Below the pieces are notes generated by a model that saw only the letters and a list, made by a program, of their open reading frames with translations, had not been told where the DNA came from and did no database searches. Below are positions 12,864 to 24,220 of a stretch of 64,000 nt of DNA, one piece after another (position 1 is the first letter of the stretch; each line of letters begins with the position of its first letter). The stretch is taken from contig NC_061452.1 in NCBI RefSeq assembly GCF_022581195.2, positions 937,501 to 1,001,500 of the forward strand, in the 5' to 3' direction. A program made the translations under genes and the position numbers. Source of the DNA: Helicoverpa zea (taxonomy: Eukaryota; Arthropoda; Insecta; Lepidoptera; Noctuidae).

Positions 12864-13254
12864 CAGGGGCTCGATTCTCCTAAGTTAATAATGACAAAAT
12901 TGAATAGAAATCGAATCGCAATATGATCGCAATAGTAGTTTTAACCATATCGAGCATTCTGCTACTAATATAAGACCAATCGTATTCCAACGACATTCGA
13001 TTGGTTTGCGATTGGTCTGCTATTTTGGTGATTTTGGTCTATACGGCAGTTTGCTCTACAATCATATTGCAATCGTAAATCATTTGCAGACAAAATGATT
13101 CATTATTGAATGACAGAAAAGGATAAAAACGTTTATTTCAAAGAAAAAATAGCGGAATGCCACATACGCTTCAATCGTAATCGAGTCGTGATTGGATCGC
13201 AGTCGAATATGAATCGTATGTTGCTTAAGTAAAATTAGGAGAATCGCGACCCTG
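12864..13254. mobile_element. MITE copy 1 with CAGGG...CGATTCTCCTAA ends
   Basis: A 391-bp element whose left end (CAGGGGCTCGATTCTCCTAA) is the inverted counterpart of its right end (TTAGGAGAATCGCGACCCTG). The interior is AT-rich with repeated 'aatcg' words. It has no coding capacity, so it is a non-autonomous DNA transposon. No clear target duplication was seen. A rearranged relative lies at 13877-14266. Confidence 0.75.
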
Positions 13255-13876
13255 GATAGGAGGTTCGAACTCTGTACTTCGATGATTAGCTTTCGATGTT
13301 TAGCTTTCGATCAACGAGGTATTTATTGGACCATGGTACTATAATAATATGATTACCTAAAGACTGATTGCCTAAAGACTGTATATAAATATTTGCACAT
13401 CTATTTAGGTAATGATACAGTGCACTCTATATCCATTTGTAACATCTTTTATACTTTGATTTGATTTGATTGTAAATAATTATGATAATTTTGTACTAGG
13501 GTACGGTCGTTTACCTGTTCTTTTACAGTTTTTGCAGTATACCTACGCCAGTTCATTAGAAGTTACTTTATGAACCCTAATGAGCATTAGGTCTGTGTCC
13601 TAACAAACACGCATATAAATAGGCATACTCAATAATTAGAGAGCATTTGCAATAATTTCTACGTGCCGATCTTTCACATCGCGTATAATGCGATCAGTCA
13701 TTGAGCCCAGTGGTGTTCGTATAGCTGGGTACTCACTTAGAAGTGTAGCACGTAACGTATCAGAAACGGTATCAACCTGCAAGTGGGTACGGCTCGTCCA
13801 TGGTCCTCACGAGCACACTGCGAGCCGCCTTTGTGTTCGCAGTGAAACCGCCACTCGGCGGGTCACTGCGAGCTTA

Positions 13877-14266
13877 CAGGGGCCCGATTCTCCTAAGTTA
13901 ATAATGTCAAAATCGAATAGAAATCGAATCGCAATATGATCGCAATAGCAGGGGCCCGATTCTCCTAATTTTACTTAAGCGCCATTCGATTCACGTTCGA
14001 CTCGATTCGACTGAGATCCAATCCCGACTCGATTACGATTGAAGCGTATGTGGCATTCCGCTATTTTTTCTTAGAAATAAACGTTTTTATACTTTTCTGT
14101 CATTCAATAATGAATCATTTTGTCTGCAAATGATTTACGATTGCAAAATGATTGTACAGCAAACTACCGTATAGACCAAAATCACCAAAATAGCAGACCA
14201 ATCGCACACCAATCAAATGTCAATCGAATACGATTGGTCTTTTATTAGTAGCAGAATGCCCGATAT
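13877..14266. mobile_element. MITE copy 2, internally inverted
   Basis: The first 72 bases (13877-13948) match the left end of copy 1 in the same orientation. From 13949 a second CAGGGGCCCGATTCTCC end begins and the following 318 bases match the rest of copy 1 as its reverse complement, stopping at 'gcccgatat' near 14266. At this point the sequence meets the place where the 72-base piece left off in copy 1. The total adds up to one element in which the larger part has been flipped. An alternative is insertion of one truncated copy next to another. Confidence 0.65.
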
Positions 14267-15680
14267 CATCGTTTATTTTCGCAGATTAGTGTCATAACAA
14301 CACGTGGGTTTTATAAGTAGTTTTTACCGTAAATTTATATGTACAGAGAGATTTGAAATTTGTCTTGTTTTTATGCTACACCTACAAGAATTTATAAGTA
14401 ATATGTTTATTGTAGGTGTAACTGCTGTTTACCAATATTGAACAACATAAAGGTTCACAGCTAGGCAAAAGCTTCTACCCTTCGAAAGACGTAGTGGACT
14501 TTGATTGATATATGTCTGCCTAACCTCTGACGTTTATCGGTGGTGTAACCGGGGTGGTCGAAAGAAAAATCTATTTAAAATTAGTCCAAAATCTATTCTA
14601 CTTTATTGAGAATGGACCTCTTGAATCCTTGACTCTCTTGAATCTCTGGAATCCTTAACCCCTTCAATTCATTTCAGATTTCAATCAATTAATTATAGTT
14701 TTCATTAATATTTAACCCATAGAATTAGTTCTACAATGTTAATGTCTATTAATAGAACTGCCTGCCCTATCTAAGAACCTCACAAGTCAAGCTCTGCCGC
14801 ACAGCATTAATTAACACCACTATTCCACCATTTTTCGGTAGTGAAGCGTATCACTGAGGCATGTTATTTCCCTTTGGCAACCCTAGTCGCGTCCGGCCCA
14901 GCAGGTTGTGCGGTCCTTGACCGACCGGCTTGGGCAACAGTGCGCCAGGTATCAGGGTGTATTGTACCACCTTCGAGGTTATTTTATGGGAATGAATTAT
15001 ATAATTATTGGAGGAGTAAGAAATGTCCGGTAAAAGATCAAGAACAGATAGAAGAGGTAATACGGCTAAAGTAAAGAGGAATTAGGTAGCGGCCAATTAA
15101 AAAGAAGCTTTAGAGGAAGCTTAAAAAGTGATTGCTCAAAAAAAGAACAGAGAGAAAGTGAATAGATCATCAACGTATAAAACACTAAGTGTTTCGGTAG
15201 ATTATTTTTCAAGCAGTCCCCAGTGGTTACAATAAGAACTATTTAAAAAAAACTTGTAAACATATACTTGGTTCAGTAGGTATTTCTTGATTTATTTACC
15301 TACCTAATTATCAGTCATAAACGGTGTCGATTAAACACTAAGTAGTTTTTATAGTTGAGTGATGACTGAAAGTTAAGCTATTATTTACTTTTATGTGCGT
15401 TATTTCTAAATAAATGACGCTAGTTACATGCATGTTTTTGTTAATATAACTTAGATACGCTCATTTCATGCTGATAAAATTAATCTAACAATGACTAAAC
15501 ATAAAGTAATTAAACAAATACGTGTGTGCTCAGGCATAAAATTCATTGAGTCACAGTATTTTCCAAGACGCAAGAATTTAAGAACTTCTAAGTTGTACAT
15601 AAACACTGCTATCAGTGACTATAAATACTATTGGAAGTATAATTACAAGAGATTAAAAACGGATCTGGGGAAGTTAACGA
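14267..15680. other. Intergenic, no recognised gene
   Basis: AT-rich sequence. The ORF-like stretch 14841-15074 is GC-richer ('gcgtccggcccagcaggttg') but shows no family motif and no splice-site support. A similar GC-richer stretch is at 11300-11400. Nothing else was identified. Confidence 0.35.
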
Positions 15681-15689
15681 TCCAAAGGT

Positions 15690-15970
15690 TGGTAACACAG
15701 CGAAACGTGCGCGCGCAGTCTGCCGTACGCCAGGTGAGCGTGCGCACGTCACAAACGTTTCCAAATTCAAAAATTCGCATTCCGAATCCCGCGCACGATA
15801 ACTTTTACTTTCTTTTTTTTAATATTACGTCACAGTCGTGTTACGTTTAGTAATCGCCGGTAGTTCTGACGCAAGAGTGCTTTCAGTGCAAGTGAAGTGT
15901 TCCTTTTTTACAATTGTGAGTTCTAAAATGGGATTGTGACTGGCTGGAGAGCGAATAATACTTATGTAAG
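15690..15970 (+). promoter_or_regulatory. Candidate promoter and non-coding first exon
   Basis: A locally GC-rich block in AT-rich surroundings. It holds NRF1-like words (TGCGCGCGCA, GTGCGCACGT), a CRE-like TACGTCA near 15827, and an arthropod-type initiator TTTCAGTGC at 15881-15889. Downstream are two strong splice donors, ATT|gtgagtt (after 15915) and TAT|gtaagtt (after 15965). It could start a non-coding first exon of the plus-strand Oatp gene, whose first coding exon has a splice acceptor at 26228, or it could drive the ORF at 16022. This is inference from motifs only. Confidence 0.4.
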
Positions 15971-16021
15971 TTGTAAAGCTTTAAGCTCGTAGTTTAAGTT
16001 TTTATAAAGATTTAAATTAAT

Positions 16022-16378
16022 ATGCTTAGTGGATTAGTAAAAAGTTTGCGCTATTTACCTTGCTCTATTAGTTACCGGCTCTTAACAAACAGCTGTGAAC
16101 TCGATAACTTAAATCACCACGTTTTGCACACTGTTCAACATCTATGGAGTTATCCGTATCTTCGCAAAAAGCTCCGAAAGCCAAAGTTTCGAAGGCTTGA
16201 CCATCTTCACCCTGTTTACATGCAGTGGTCTAAGAAGAATGACCCTTTGAAGCCCCAACTATACTTAGATCATTATACGATGTTTCGGTTGTTTGCACAA
16301 AGTTGTAGGACAAGGCTGGTTAACCGGTTTTTGCATTTTAACTGTTATGCTTATAGTTGTTCACATAAAAGCCTGTGA
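16022..16378 (+). CDS. Hypothetical 118-residue ORF
   Basis: An uninterrupted ORF lying about 130 bases downstream of the promoter-like block and followed directly by AATAAA at 16381-16386 and a GT-rich stretch, the layout of a short intronless gene. The product is basic, with a start (MLSGLVKSLRYLPCSISYRL) that could be a mitochondrial presequence and a middle rich in Lys/Arg (YLRKKLRKPKFRR). No family was recognised, and the codon pattern does not clearly set it apart from chance. It may equally be part of a non-coding transcript. Confidence 0.25.
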   Translation: MLSGLVKSLRYLPCSISYRLLTNSCELDNLNHHVLHTVQHLWSYPYLRKKLRKPKFRRLDHLHPVYMQWSKKNDPLKPQLYLDHYTMFRLFAQSCRTRLVNRFLHFNCYAYSCSHKSL

Positions 16379-16399
16379 TTAATAAAACCTGGTTTTACT

Positions 16400-17197
16400 A
16401 TGTCAGGGTGTTGATAAGCAGTAACTTTCACTCTTTATCTTAATATTGCGCTTGATTGAGTTAAATGATAGGCAGAAGTTTTTCTCAAAAATGAGTTGGG
16501 TAACTTAAGTCACTGTCGGACCGGATTTCAGAAGGCATCACAAGTCGATTAAAAATGTGTAGGTAATTTTTGTTTTCTAAACGTTATGATATAATGTTTA
16601 ACATTGTTTTATCGTAGAAAAGAAGTTTGTTAGCATGATGCAAATCAAAAAGCTCCGGAACAATAAACTTTGACTCTTACAAGAGACTTCCGTGGCAATA
16701 AAAATGAAGTTGTTGAAAATTGAAAAAGACAATTGCCTGTAAGTACCTAGGTACTTCAAAAGTCTCTGGCCAGTTTCTTCCAAGTTAACACGAAGTGACA
16801 TAACTATTTGTTAACGTAATTGCAATAATACAAAATACATAATATTGACCATATTTGTCTTCAGTCGTGATGTGGATGCAGTTATTTGCAACCTTGATAT
16901 GCCTTTAGAATTGTTGTTAAGGTGTCGTCGAATCCTACATTAATTTGCACAGACTTTAATAACTTGTACTTATGTGCATAGTGACATAGGTACATACTTT
17001 ACAGGCATACTTTAGTTAATAAATATTTTAATGGCAGTCCATAAGAGACCCATATGCACATTGAAAACGGGACGAAACAGTAGGTAGCTTTAAAATAATT
17101 ACCAATGTGTAAAAATCCACCATCTTTTTGGGTAAATGGAATAGAACCTCATAAAGTAGGTAAGCAAGCTACTAAGTTTGTAAACATAGTAAAAGTT
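16400..17197. other. Gene-poor spacer
   Basis: AT-rich. On the minus strand a short segment at about 16745-16803, between 'aacaaatag' and 'cctag|gtactt', reads MSLRVNLEETGQRLLKYL and could be a further exon of the unrecognised minus-strand gene at 17198-18334. Its phase does not match the neighbouring exon, so it was not joined. Confidence 0.25.
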
Positions 17198-18334
17198 TTA
17201 ATTTTTATTGTAAAAATGTATTGTGATGTTTATTTTCATTTTTCGTTCAAATAGTGTAACAATAAACTAATTTTGTCAGCTACTATGGGAAACTATGTGT
17301 AATGTGTATATCCCTATTAATTTCATAATAACATGTTGTTTACTTACCTTATTGCTTTTAAAACGGTTTGTCCATCTCACGACAATTTCTAAACCCATCT
17401 CCAAGACTTCTGTCACGACATTATTCAAAACGTGATCTAGAAAATTAACTATAGTAATCCACGATGTAATTATGACTAATATAAATTCTAATCTTTATTT
17501 ATTTCTGTACAGTTGTTATGTAAACTACGTATAGTCACGTTGTGCAACATATTGCTACAGAACTGTGTTATTTCAAATGTTTGCATCTTTGGTAATACTG
17601 TTGCAAATATACGTTTTGTTGCAAGAATATATTCCGCTTCTAATAACGAAGTTTCTTGTAGAACAAAGTATCTACAAAGAGAAATATAAACAAAAGAGAA
17701 ATATAATAATCTCCACATAAAAAAATGGTCTTACTCGATAAGGTAACTACGGTTTTAATTAATTCGATGGAAAATTCTGATGTTGCAGATTAGGTATAGT
17801 CATAAATCATAGCCAATTTCACATACGATTAATACCTCATTACGCAGATAAAATTCATCATGTCCTTATCCTAATTTGATAGTCTATGCATGTCTCTTCC
17901 TTATTTCTCTATCTACCTATATGATTTCTTCTCATGACGACCAACTTTCAAGCTGTGTTGTCCATTAACAACCCGTGCATAGATTCTTCAGTCTTCTCCG
18001 GATACAGAAGAAAGTAAAAGTAGTAATTGCCCATCAGTTTTATTACATAGACTCGGTAGGCAGTTGACAGAACATCTTCATTCATACCAGAACTCCAGTT
18101 TCTAAACCATAATTTGTATGACACTTGAACACAACATTAATGAAGTACCCGAACAGAATAACAAACAGAAAGACAGAGAAAACGGAAAGGAGAAGTTTTA
18201 CGTAAATGTAAACACTAATTAAATATTCTGTACCAGTTATAGATGTTATTAAAATCCTCACGTCCGCCATCTTGCAAGCGGATGGTAGCACGAAACTCTT
18301 GCGCAAGGTAATGCGGAAGATTCTTAATGATGAT
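17198..18334 (-). CDS. Unrecognised multi-exon gene or recent pseudogene
   Basis: Five exon-like segments on the minus strand have splice borders and mostly matching phases: 18262-18334 (IIIKNLPHYLAQEFRATIRL..., donor GGAC|gtgagg), 18123 down to at most 17948 (SYKLWFRNWSSGMNEDV..., preceded by a pyrimidine-rich tract and AAG), 17511-17671 (acceptor tttgtag; YFVLQETSLLEAEYIL...), 17348-17436 (acceptor ttttctag, donor AAG|gtaagta; HVLNNVVTEVLEMGLEIV...) and 17198-17266 (ends in TAA overlapping an AATAAA). The junctions 18262/18123, 17511/17436 and 17348/17266 are phase-compatible. The junction between the second and third segments lacks a strong donor; read through, the second segment stops at TGA 17948. 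The product looks like a helical soluble protein; no family was recognised. The 5' exons, if any, were not found. Confidence 0.4.
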
Positions 18335-19180
18335 CTATTAAACTGATTTTTATAGGTGAAGTTAGTTTGATCGAATAATAGATTAGAATTACCTATAGAA
18401 TTAGCATTTAGAGAAAGATTTTTTTTTTACATGGGGTAATTTTAAGTTTGTGAACACAGTCAATCATAGAATCATTATTAGTCCGCCCAACTTATGATAT
18501 CTTTTACTTCGAGAAATGAAATAATGGAGAGGAAGAGGTAGATCGAGGAAAATATGGATTGATTGCTTGAAAAAGGACATGAATAAGAAGTGCGTGAATG
18601 TTAGTATGAAGTCTGACAGAAAGGAATGGAAGAAGAGTACATAATGCGTCGACCCCAAATGACTTTTTAGAGCAGGGAAGGAAAAAAAAAGACCAATATA
18701 AAGCTTCACTGCAAAGGCATTTTAGTGTTATCTTTGAAGTGGTTAAACCATTTATAATAACTAGAACATTATGATTGCATTATGTTATCAGCAAACGTGC
18801 CGAATACACATCTAGTAGTGATAACGTTAATTTAAATGGATATTATTGTATTTTCTCCGTATTTTAATGAGATTGAGCGTGCGTTGATAGGAAATAGGCA
18901 CCACTCCAAGTGGTATCAAGGTGATTGCTATGGTCTAACTCTAAAGGCTTCGTAAGAATTTCATTGATAAAGGTTATACTATAAAAAGCAGTTTTGAAAA
19001 AGTTTCGGACATAATGCTTCGCTGACTACAAATGAAATTGGTGTAACGCAGCAGATGATGGTGATTTTAAGTACCTGTTTACTTTAATTGTGGGAAAGAA
19101 TGTTTTTATTTGGAACCATGTAGTATAATAATTAAAAATACAACTATAAAATTAAAGTTGTCGGCTTTTCCCAGTCCTGC
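18335..19180. other. Spacer with LINE remnant
   Basis: Contains the plus-strand LINE tail remnant at 18520-18700. On the minus strand, 18870-18990 has an open stretch reading KPLELDHSNHLDTTWSGAYF without splice support. Nothing else was recognised. Confidence 0.35.
18520..18700 (+). mobile_element. LINE C-terminal remnant
   Basis: The plus strand reads GRGRSRKIWIDCLKKDMNKK, then DRKEWKKST, a stop codon, and CVDPK. This is the tail pattern of many insect LINE reverse transcriptase proteins. It carries a stop codon and has no upstream RT domain, so it is a fossil. Confidence 0.6.
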
Positions 19181-20029
19181 AATTCTATAAAATTCGATCA
19201 ACAACTCGCATTTCACTTCGATTCGTAATGTCATTTCATACTTTAGGGGAGGTAGGGGAGGGATGGGCACTTTTTCACATTTATTGCATAAAAAATTCAG
19301 ATTTTACAGATAATCAACTTTTATTGCCATTTCTTATGTTTGGCTAGATAAAATCAAAGAGCTATCCTAAAAATTACAATCAGTTTCAACATTACGAGAT
19401 ATTTAAACGGTTTAAATAAAACCGTCGACACGTCAAAATTTTGTTTAGTCTGACATGCTTTAGTTGGTACTTACGTAGTGTTTAAAGTTACTTTTTGCTT
19501 TTTATAGGGTTTATCGTTTATAACATTTTGTCATAATAATTGCGTACTTTTTTGGGTCGGGGGTTTTTTTAAATTTATAATTTTATTTTATTTCATGGTT
19601 TTTTAAAGGAGCTCCTTAATTTTTCCTTCTTTTTATGATGGGTTCGCTATAATTATGCGATCTCAGCCAAAGGAAGCTGTTTAACAATCCTCATGACAAA
19701 CTGGCTCTGGGAGAATTGCACAGATTGAGAAACAATAAAGATGGACCTTTGTTGATCCAGGGTTATATATCATTCTAGGGTTTCATCCGCCACATCCCAT
19801 TTCCAGCATTAGGTTCTCGTCAATTAGAAACATGAAGAAAACTAGTCAAGACAAATTAAACGAGACCAAACTCGATGGGTTTACTAAAAGGCAGTTCAGG
19901 ATTACGTCTCCTATCTTCGTGTCCTAACAGCAGACCAGCTCAGTGGTTCCAGAAGACATTAGTATTTCAAATTTTAGATCCCACATATGCTTGCAAGTAA
20001 ACTGAGCGTGTAACATTCCTATCACACCT

Positions 20030-20235
20030 AACAAACGAGCTGATGACCTTGAAGACCTGAACCGATTTCCACCAAACATAGCTAAGAACACTCCCGAATG
20101 ACATTCCTTTTAAACAAAAAAAACCGCATTACAATCGGATCATCCGTTTGGGAGCTACGATGCCACATACACATACACACACACACACACAGACACGTCA
20201 AACTTATAACACCCCGTCGTTTTTGCGTCGGGGGT
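20030..20235 (+). repeat. LINE 3' tail with CA repeat
   Basis: Contains 'ctgaaccgatttccaccaaa', 'gggagctacgatgccaca', a (CA)n run near 20165-20190, and ends 'gtttttgcgtcgggggtt'. This is a frequent non-LTR tail in moth genomes, nested in the composite element 19181-21520. Confidence 0.5.
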
Positions 20236-21139
20236 TAAAAAGAATGGTTTGCGACGGGAAATTCTTAAAGATTTAATATAACGAGCAATACAAGAGGTAT
20301 CAAAAGGTTAAAAAATAAAATTAACAGCTGATAAATATGGAGTCCCTAGATCAAGTTGGCAACGGTACCTGAAACAAGATTCTATAAAGGATTTTTAGCG
20401 CAGATTTATAACCTCACAAATTTTCACTGAAGAAGAACAAAAATTTACAAATTATACATTACATGGTATGTCCAAGCCTCCCTACCATAGGGAGCATTGG
20501 ACACTTTTGACTTGTTTATAAAAAAAAATCGGTAAAAAAACTTAACTAAAACGGTTTTATCTTATGTGCACTGAAAACTAGAAAATAAAAAATAGTTACT
20601 TACCTGTCAACCTACGGTGGTCCCGGTCATATTAGACTAAAATAAAAACGTGGGGCCCATAAACTATTGCTGTAGTACCTCTTCTAGAGGTATAATAGGT
20701 GTGGATTGCATCGACTTACTATAATCGTAACTGGAGATTTTGACAATCAATCATTAATAATAGAAAATACACATACCTTTCATTAGTTTTCTCTTTATAA
20801 CGATCCGAAACCGCAAAAAATATTTAAGTACTTTTACGAGTATTTGTTCTTGACAACTCACAGAAATGACAGATAGTCTATGGATGAACACCGTTACCAG
20901 TCGGTAACGTAAACTACCCAATAAAAAAAAAAAAACTATGATCAAATCAGAATAAAAGGACCCCCCTTTTATTCTGATTTCATCATGTCTCCCAACTGCC
21001 CATCTGTCCCCTACCTCCCCTATAGATAGACAGATTTTGGCAGATCTGTCAAAATCTCGACTTTAATTTAGTTCAACTTGTCAACACGCTCGATAGTGAA
21101 GCGCTAGTGTAGTTTGACAATGTCAATCACGAAACTTTA

Positions 21140-21461
21140 AGGTAGAATTCCGTGGGTCGCGATTGTCGCAGCCGCGCGCGACAAAAGTCAACCTATGAAA
21201 ATGTATGGCACCGCTGCCGAGGGCCGCGACAGTCGCGCGCGGACGACGAATTTCGTGAGCCGCTCGCGGCCGTACGCTTCTCAACATGGTCTAGCGCTTA
21301 ATAACATCTATAGAATTTTAGTAAAACCAGAATTAAATTGTTGACAATGCCGCGAGCAGCTTACGAAATTCGTCGGCCGCGCGCGACTGTCACGGGCCTC
21401 GGCAACGGTGCCATACATTTTCATAGGTTGACTATTGTCGCGTCCACGGAATTCTACCTTT
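21140..21461. mobile_element. GC-rich fold-back MITE (copy A)
   Basis: Two arms of about 120 bases, starting GGTAGAATTCCGTGG and ending CCACGGAATTCTACC, are inverted repeats rich in CGCGCG. They flank an AT-rich centre of roughly 80 bases. The whole sits inside the right inverted end of the larger element, and the copy at 61740-62061 is nested in the same way, so the nesting predates the copying. It has no coding capacity. Confidence 0.75.
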
Positions 21462-21525
21462 AGATCGAAGTCGAAGTGAGAGTGATGTCGAAGTGAGTTG
21501 TGATATTTTATAGAATCGACATGCA

Positions 21526-22396
21526 GGGTACTACAATAAAATGCCAAGGTAAGTGTTATTAAATTGTAAATTACACCTATAATACAACTATTTACAAAGT
21601 CTGCTATTGTGCGTAATGAGTTCCTATGTTCTTATCAGTTTAATTAAAGTAGACAATATTAAACATAAGATGTTGAAATTATGTAATGCCTATTTATTGT
21701 TCTTTATAACTATGTATTTGATATTATGTTTGTTGATTCAGAGGTAAAAGACATCGGGGAGTTTTGTAGAATTTACGTTTCTGCATAATATTATAAACGC
21801 GAAAGTGTGTTAGTATGTATGGATGGATGTATCAACTTTTATTGTCGAAGTACCTAAGGGTTGCTCTACGCAAAGGCAATAATACTTCTTTTTTTAAAAG
21901 AGGATTTTGATGAAAGTAGGTGTCAATATAGCTTATGTAAGCAGAAAAAATGCCGCAACTTTACACCCACGTGCAGTATAAAGTAAATAAAAAAAATATT
22001 GGATATATTCTATCTTGGCGCCCAACAGAAAAAAGTCTATACTTTTAGCATAAGGGTATGAGGTAAGTCAGGTAGCTTCAAAATAAAAACGACATACTAA
22101 TTATACATAAAGTTATTTTTTTCTCAGTCGAGTTCACATGAATATGCATAGATCACACAGAGGCATGTAAAACACGCCACTGAACCTCATCTTGTGTACC
22201 CCGCCTTACGTGGTTCATAATGTATGTATTATATTGCTAATTTATGTAAAAATGTGTGTCCTATGAATAACTTTGTTTATTTTAAAATATTATTTCTGTA
22301 AATAGCGAATTGTGTCATCTTTGAAGACCTTAGTTGATGACTTTACCTAGTTATTTAAACTGTTTTTATTCTTGCCATTACGCATGCCACTTCAAA
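21526..22396. other. Gene-free spacer
   Basis: AT-rich sequence upstream of Oatp. About 21780-21910 begins 'attataaacgcgaaagtgt' and is a fragment of the same repeat as 10780-10975. Otherwise nothing was recognised. Confidence 0.4.
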
Positions 22397-22593
22397 GCAT
22401 CATCATCATCATCCTCCGAGCCTTTTTCCCAAACTATGTTGGGGTCGGCTTCCAGTCTAACCGGATTCAGCTGAGTACCAGTGCTTTACAAGAAGCGACT
22501 GCCTATCTGACCTCCTCAACCCAGTTACCCGGGCAACCCGATACCCCTTGATTAGACTGGTGTCAGACTTACTGGCTTCTGACCACTGATGGT
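22397..22593 (-). mobile_element. SINE fragment, 5'-truncated
   Basis: The (ATC)n run followed by 'ctccgagcctttttccca', 'ttggggtcggcttccagtc' and 'ctgacctcctcaaccc' matches the 3' half of the complete SINE at 24561-24963. The tRNA-like head is missing, so this is a truncated copy in the same orientation. Confidence 0.75.
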
Positions 22594-22599
22594 ACAGAT

Positions 22600-23576
22600 C
22601 TATGCAATTCAAAAAGTTAGGAATTCAAAATTTATTTATTTTCCTAACCATGATAACCTGCTTATAAACTACTTTTCGTGTCCTATTTACAATAACAAAA
22701 CTCAAAAGCAACAATATTGCTTCACGGAACACATTTTTCCGGCATTTTAAACAAATCGATATGAGTGTTGATCCCAACGAGAAAGCGTGAAGCCATCGAT
22801 AAGTACAATGATGTTTAGCTGACTGGAGAGAATCGATGCCACGCATCATTTCAGGTCAAGCCAGACCGGCTGCGAGGAAAGATAACAAAATATCGATAGT
22901 TTTAGCTTGTTTGTAGTGACACCTCTGAGGGAGAAAACAATATGAGCAGAGAGCAATAACATGCCATAGGGAAGGTAGGCCAGGCGCCTTCTTTTAGGTC
23001 AAGTTACGGTCTGGAAGCATAATCACTGGAATTAACGAGGTATTCTGGTTCCTTGTCAAATTACAAACAAAGGTTGGTCTTGATTGATTGGTGATTTTAT
23101 TTTGAGAAAAGTGGGTTCAAAAGAGGCGTATAACTATGCTACTTTCTTAAAAGATATTTCGTTATGACATCTCCGCTAGTCATTTTTTTCTCTATTGCCA
23201 CGCATCATTTCAGGCCAAGCCAGAGTGGCTGCAGGTAAAAATAGCAAAATATCAGTTTGCAGTGACATCGTTATGGTTGATGACATACGAGTTGGAGAAT
23301 CAACTGGCCTTGTACAGTATTTGGGTTCGGTTTCCTGTATTGAGATTTGTTTGAATAATTGTGACTACTAATTGGATTGAATGCTATTTGATTGACTAGT
23401 GCTATTTGTGGGATGAGTTTACATAGCCTGGCTGGTGAAGCTTCATTTCACACAAGACTGTACGGAATATGGGTAATTTTGTAATCAATAGGAGTAATAA
23501 AAGAAACTGCCGAGATAAAACATTCTGAGCAAAAACAACAGACGACTGCAAAAAAGTAAGTAGTGACAGGTGACTG
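22600..23576. other. Gene-free spacer
   Basis: No coding region was recognised. Two short related words, 'cgcatcatttcaggtcaagc' (about 22840) and 'cgcatcatttcaggccaagc' (about 23203), indicate a degraded repeat. 'ccgctagtcattttttt' near 23173 recurs at about 41110 ('ccgctagtcattttgttct'). Confidence 0.35.
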
Positions 23577-24220
23577 GTCCAGTGCAGCATTTTCAAAGCT
23601 CTTCCCTATGAACCAAATATGGATCAAAACCTTAAAATACCATTTCAAACTTTCCTTCCGTATCATAAACAATCAAGACGTTGCCTATTACAACCAATTT
23701 GTTACACCATCAATTTGTAAAGATCCGCCACAAAACCAGCCCCCATAGGTCAATTCAGAGTGAGTCGTCAATTGTTTGCCTTACATAACGCAGGTAACAG
23801 AGCTACAGGTGCGTTGTTCGCGTAGATAGGTGCGCGGCGCGTGTGCACCCACTCCCTTGTGGGGTAGGGAGGCTGCTGGATCTAGTCCAGTTCAGCGTTT
23901 CAAAGACCTCTTTATATTAAAGTATTTACCATTTAGAAATTTCCTACCATATCATAAACAACCAAAACATTAACATTACCAAACAGTTGCCTATTAGGTA
24001 CAACCAATTTTTTACACGAGCAAATTTGCTACCACAGCCCCTATAGGTCGATTCTAAAGTGAGTCGTCAATTGTTTGTGTTACATAACGCAGGTAACAGA
24101 GCAACAGGTGCGTTGTGCTTGCGCAGTGACACGGCACGTTGTGACGTCACGCGTAGAAAGGTGCGCGACGCGTGCGCACCCGTGGATTGTGGGGTAGGGT
24201 TGCCATTGCGTTGTTTGAGG
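23577..24220 (+). repeat. Diverged direct duplication with promoter-like motifs
   Basis: Two tandem units of about 300 bases (about 23577-23880 and 23884-24220) share the blocks 'cgtatcataaacaa'/'catatcataaacaa', 'gagtcgtcaattgtttg' and 'ttacataacgcaggtaacag', and both end in a CG-rich stretch (gtgcgcggcgcgtgtgcacc / gtgcgcgacgcgtgcgcacc) followed by 'gtggggtaggg'. The second unit has a perfect CRE, TGACGTCA, near 24142. It lies about 2 kb upstream of the Oatp coding start and could be an alternative promoter. Function is inferred from motifs. Confidence 0.55.

Larger units (their letters stand above)
19181..21520. mobile_element. Composite inverted-repeat element, copy A
   Basis: The left end (ATTCTATAAAATTCGATC, then AACTCGCATTTCACTTCG) and the right end, read on the other strand (GATTCTATAAAATATCAC, then AACTCACTTCGACATC), are inverted versions of each other. 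A second inverted block, GGGGAGGTAGGGGA...ATGGGCA, lies at about 19245 and, reversed, at about 20995-21020. Nested inside are a LINE tail (about 20030-20235, with CA repeat and 'gcgtcgggggtt'), a 16-bp hairpin (20944-20980) and a GC-rich fold-back MITE (21140-21461). It has no intact transposase. Most of 20630-21520 recurs at 61227-62120. Confidence 0.65.

Noticed and set aside
14841..15074. 77-codon ORF with Pro/Gly-rich middle
   Set aside because: No motif and no splice context; the GC-richer stretch resembles repeat debris at 11300-11400.
15491..15850. 119-codon ORF on the plus strand
   Set aside because: It runs through the promoter-like block, has a biased Lys/Tyr/Asn composition as expected from AT-rich DNA, and shows no motif.
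18082..18306. 74-codon ORF with a hydrophobic segment on the minus strand
   Set aside because: The hydrophobic part corresponds to the pyrimidine-rich intron between two exon-like segments; the alternative frame joined across this intron is more protein-like.
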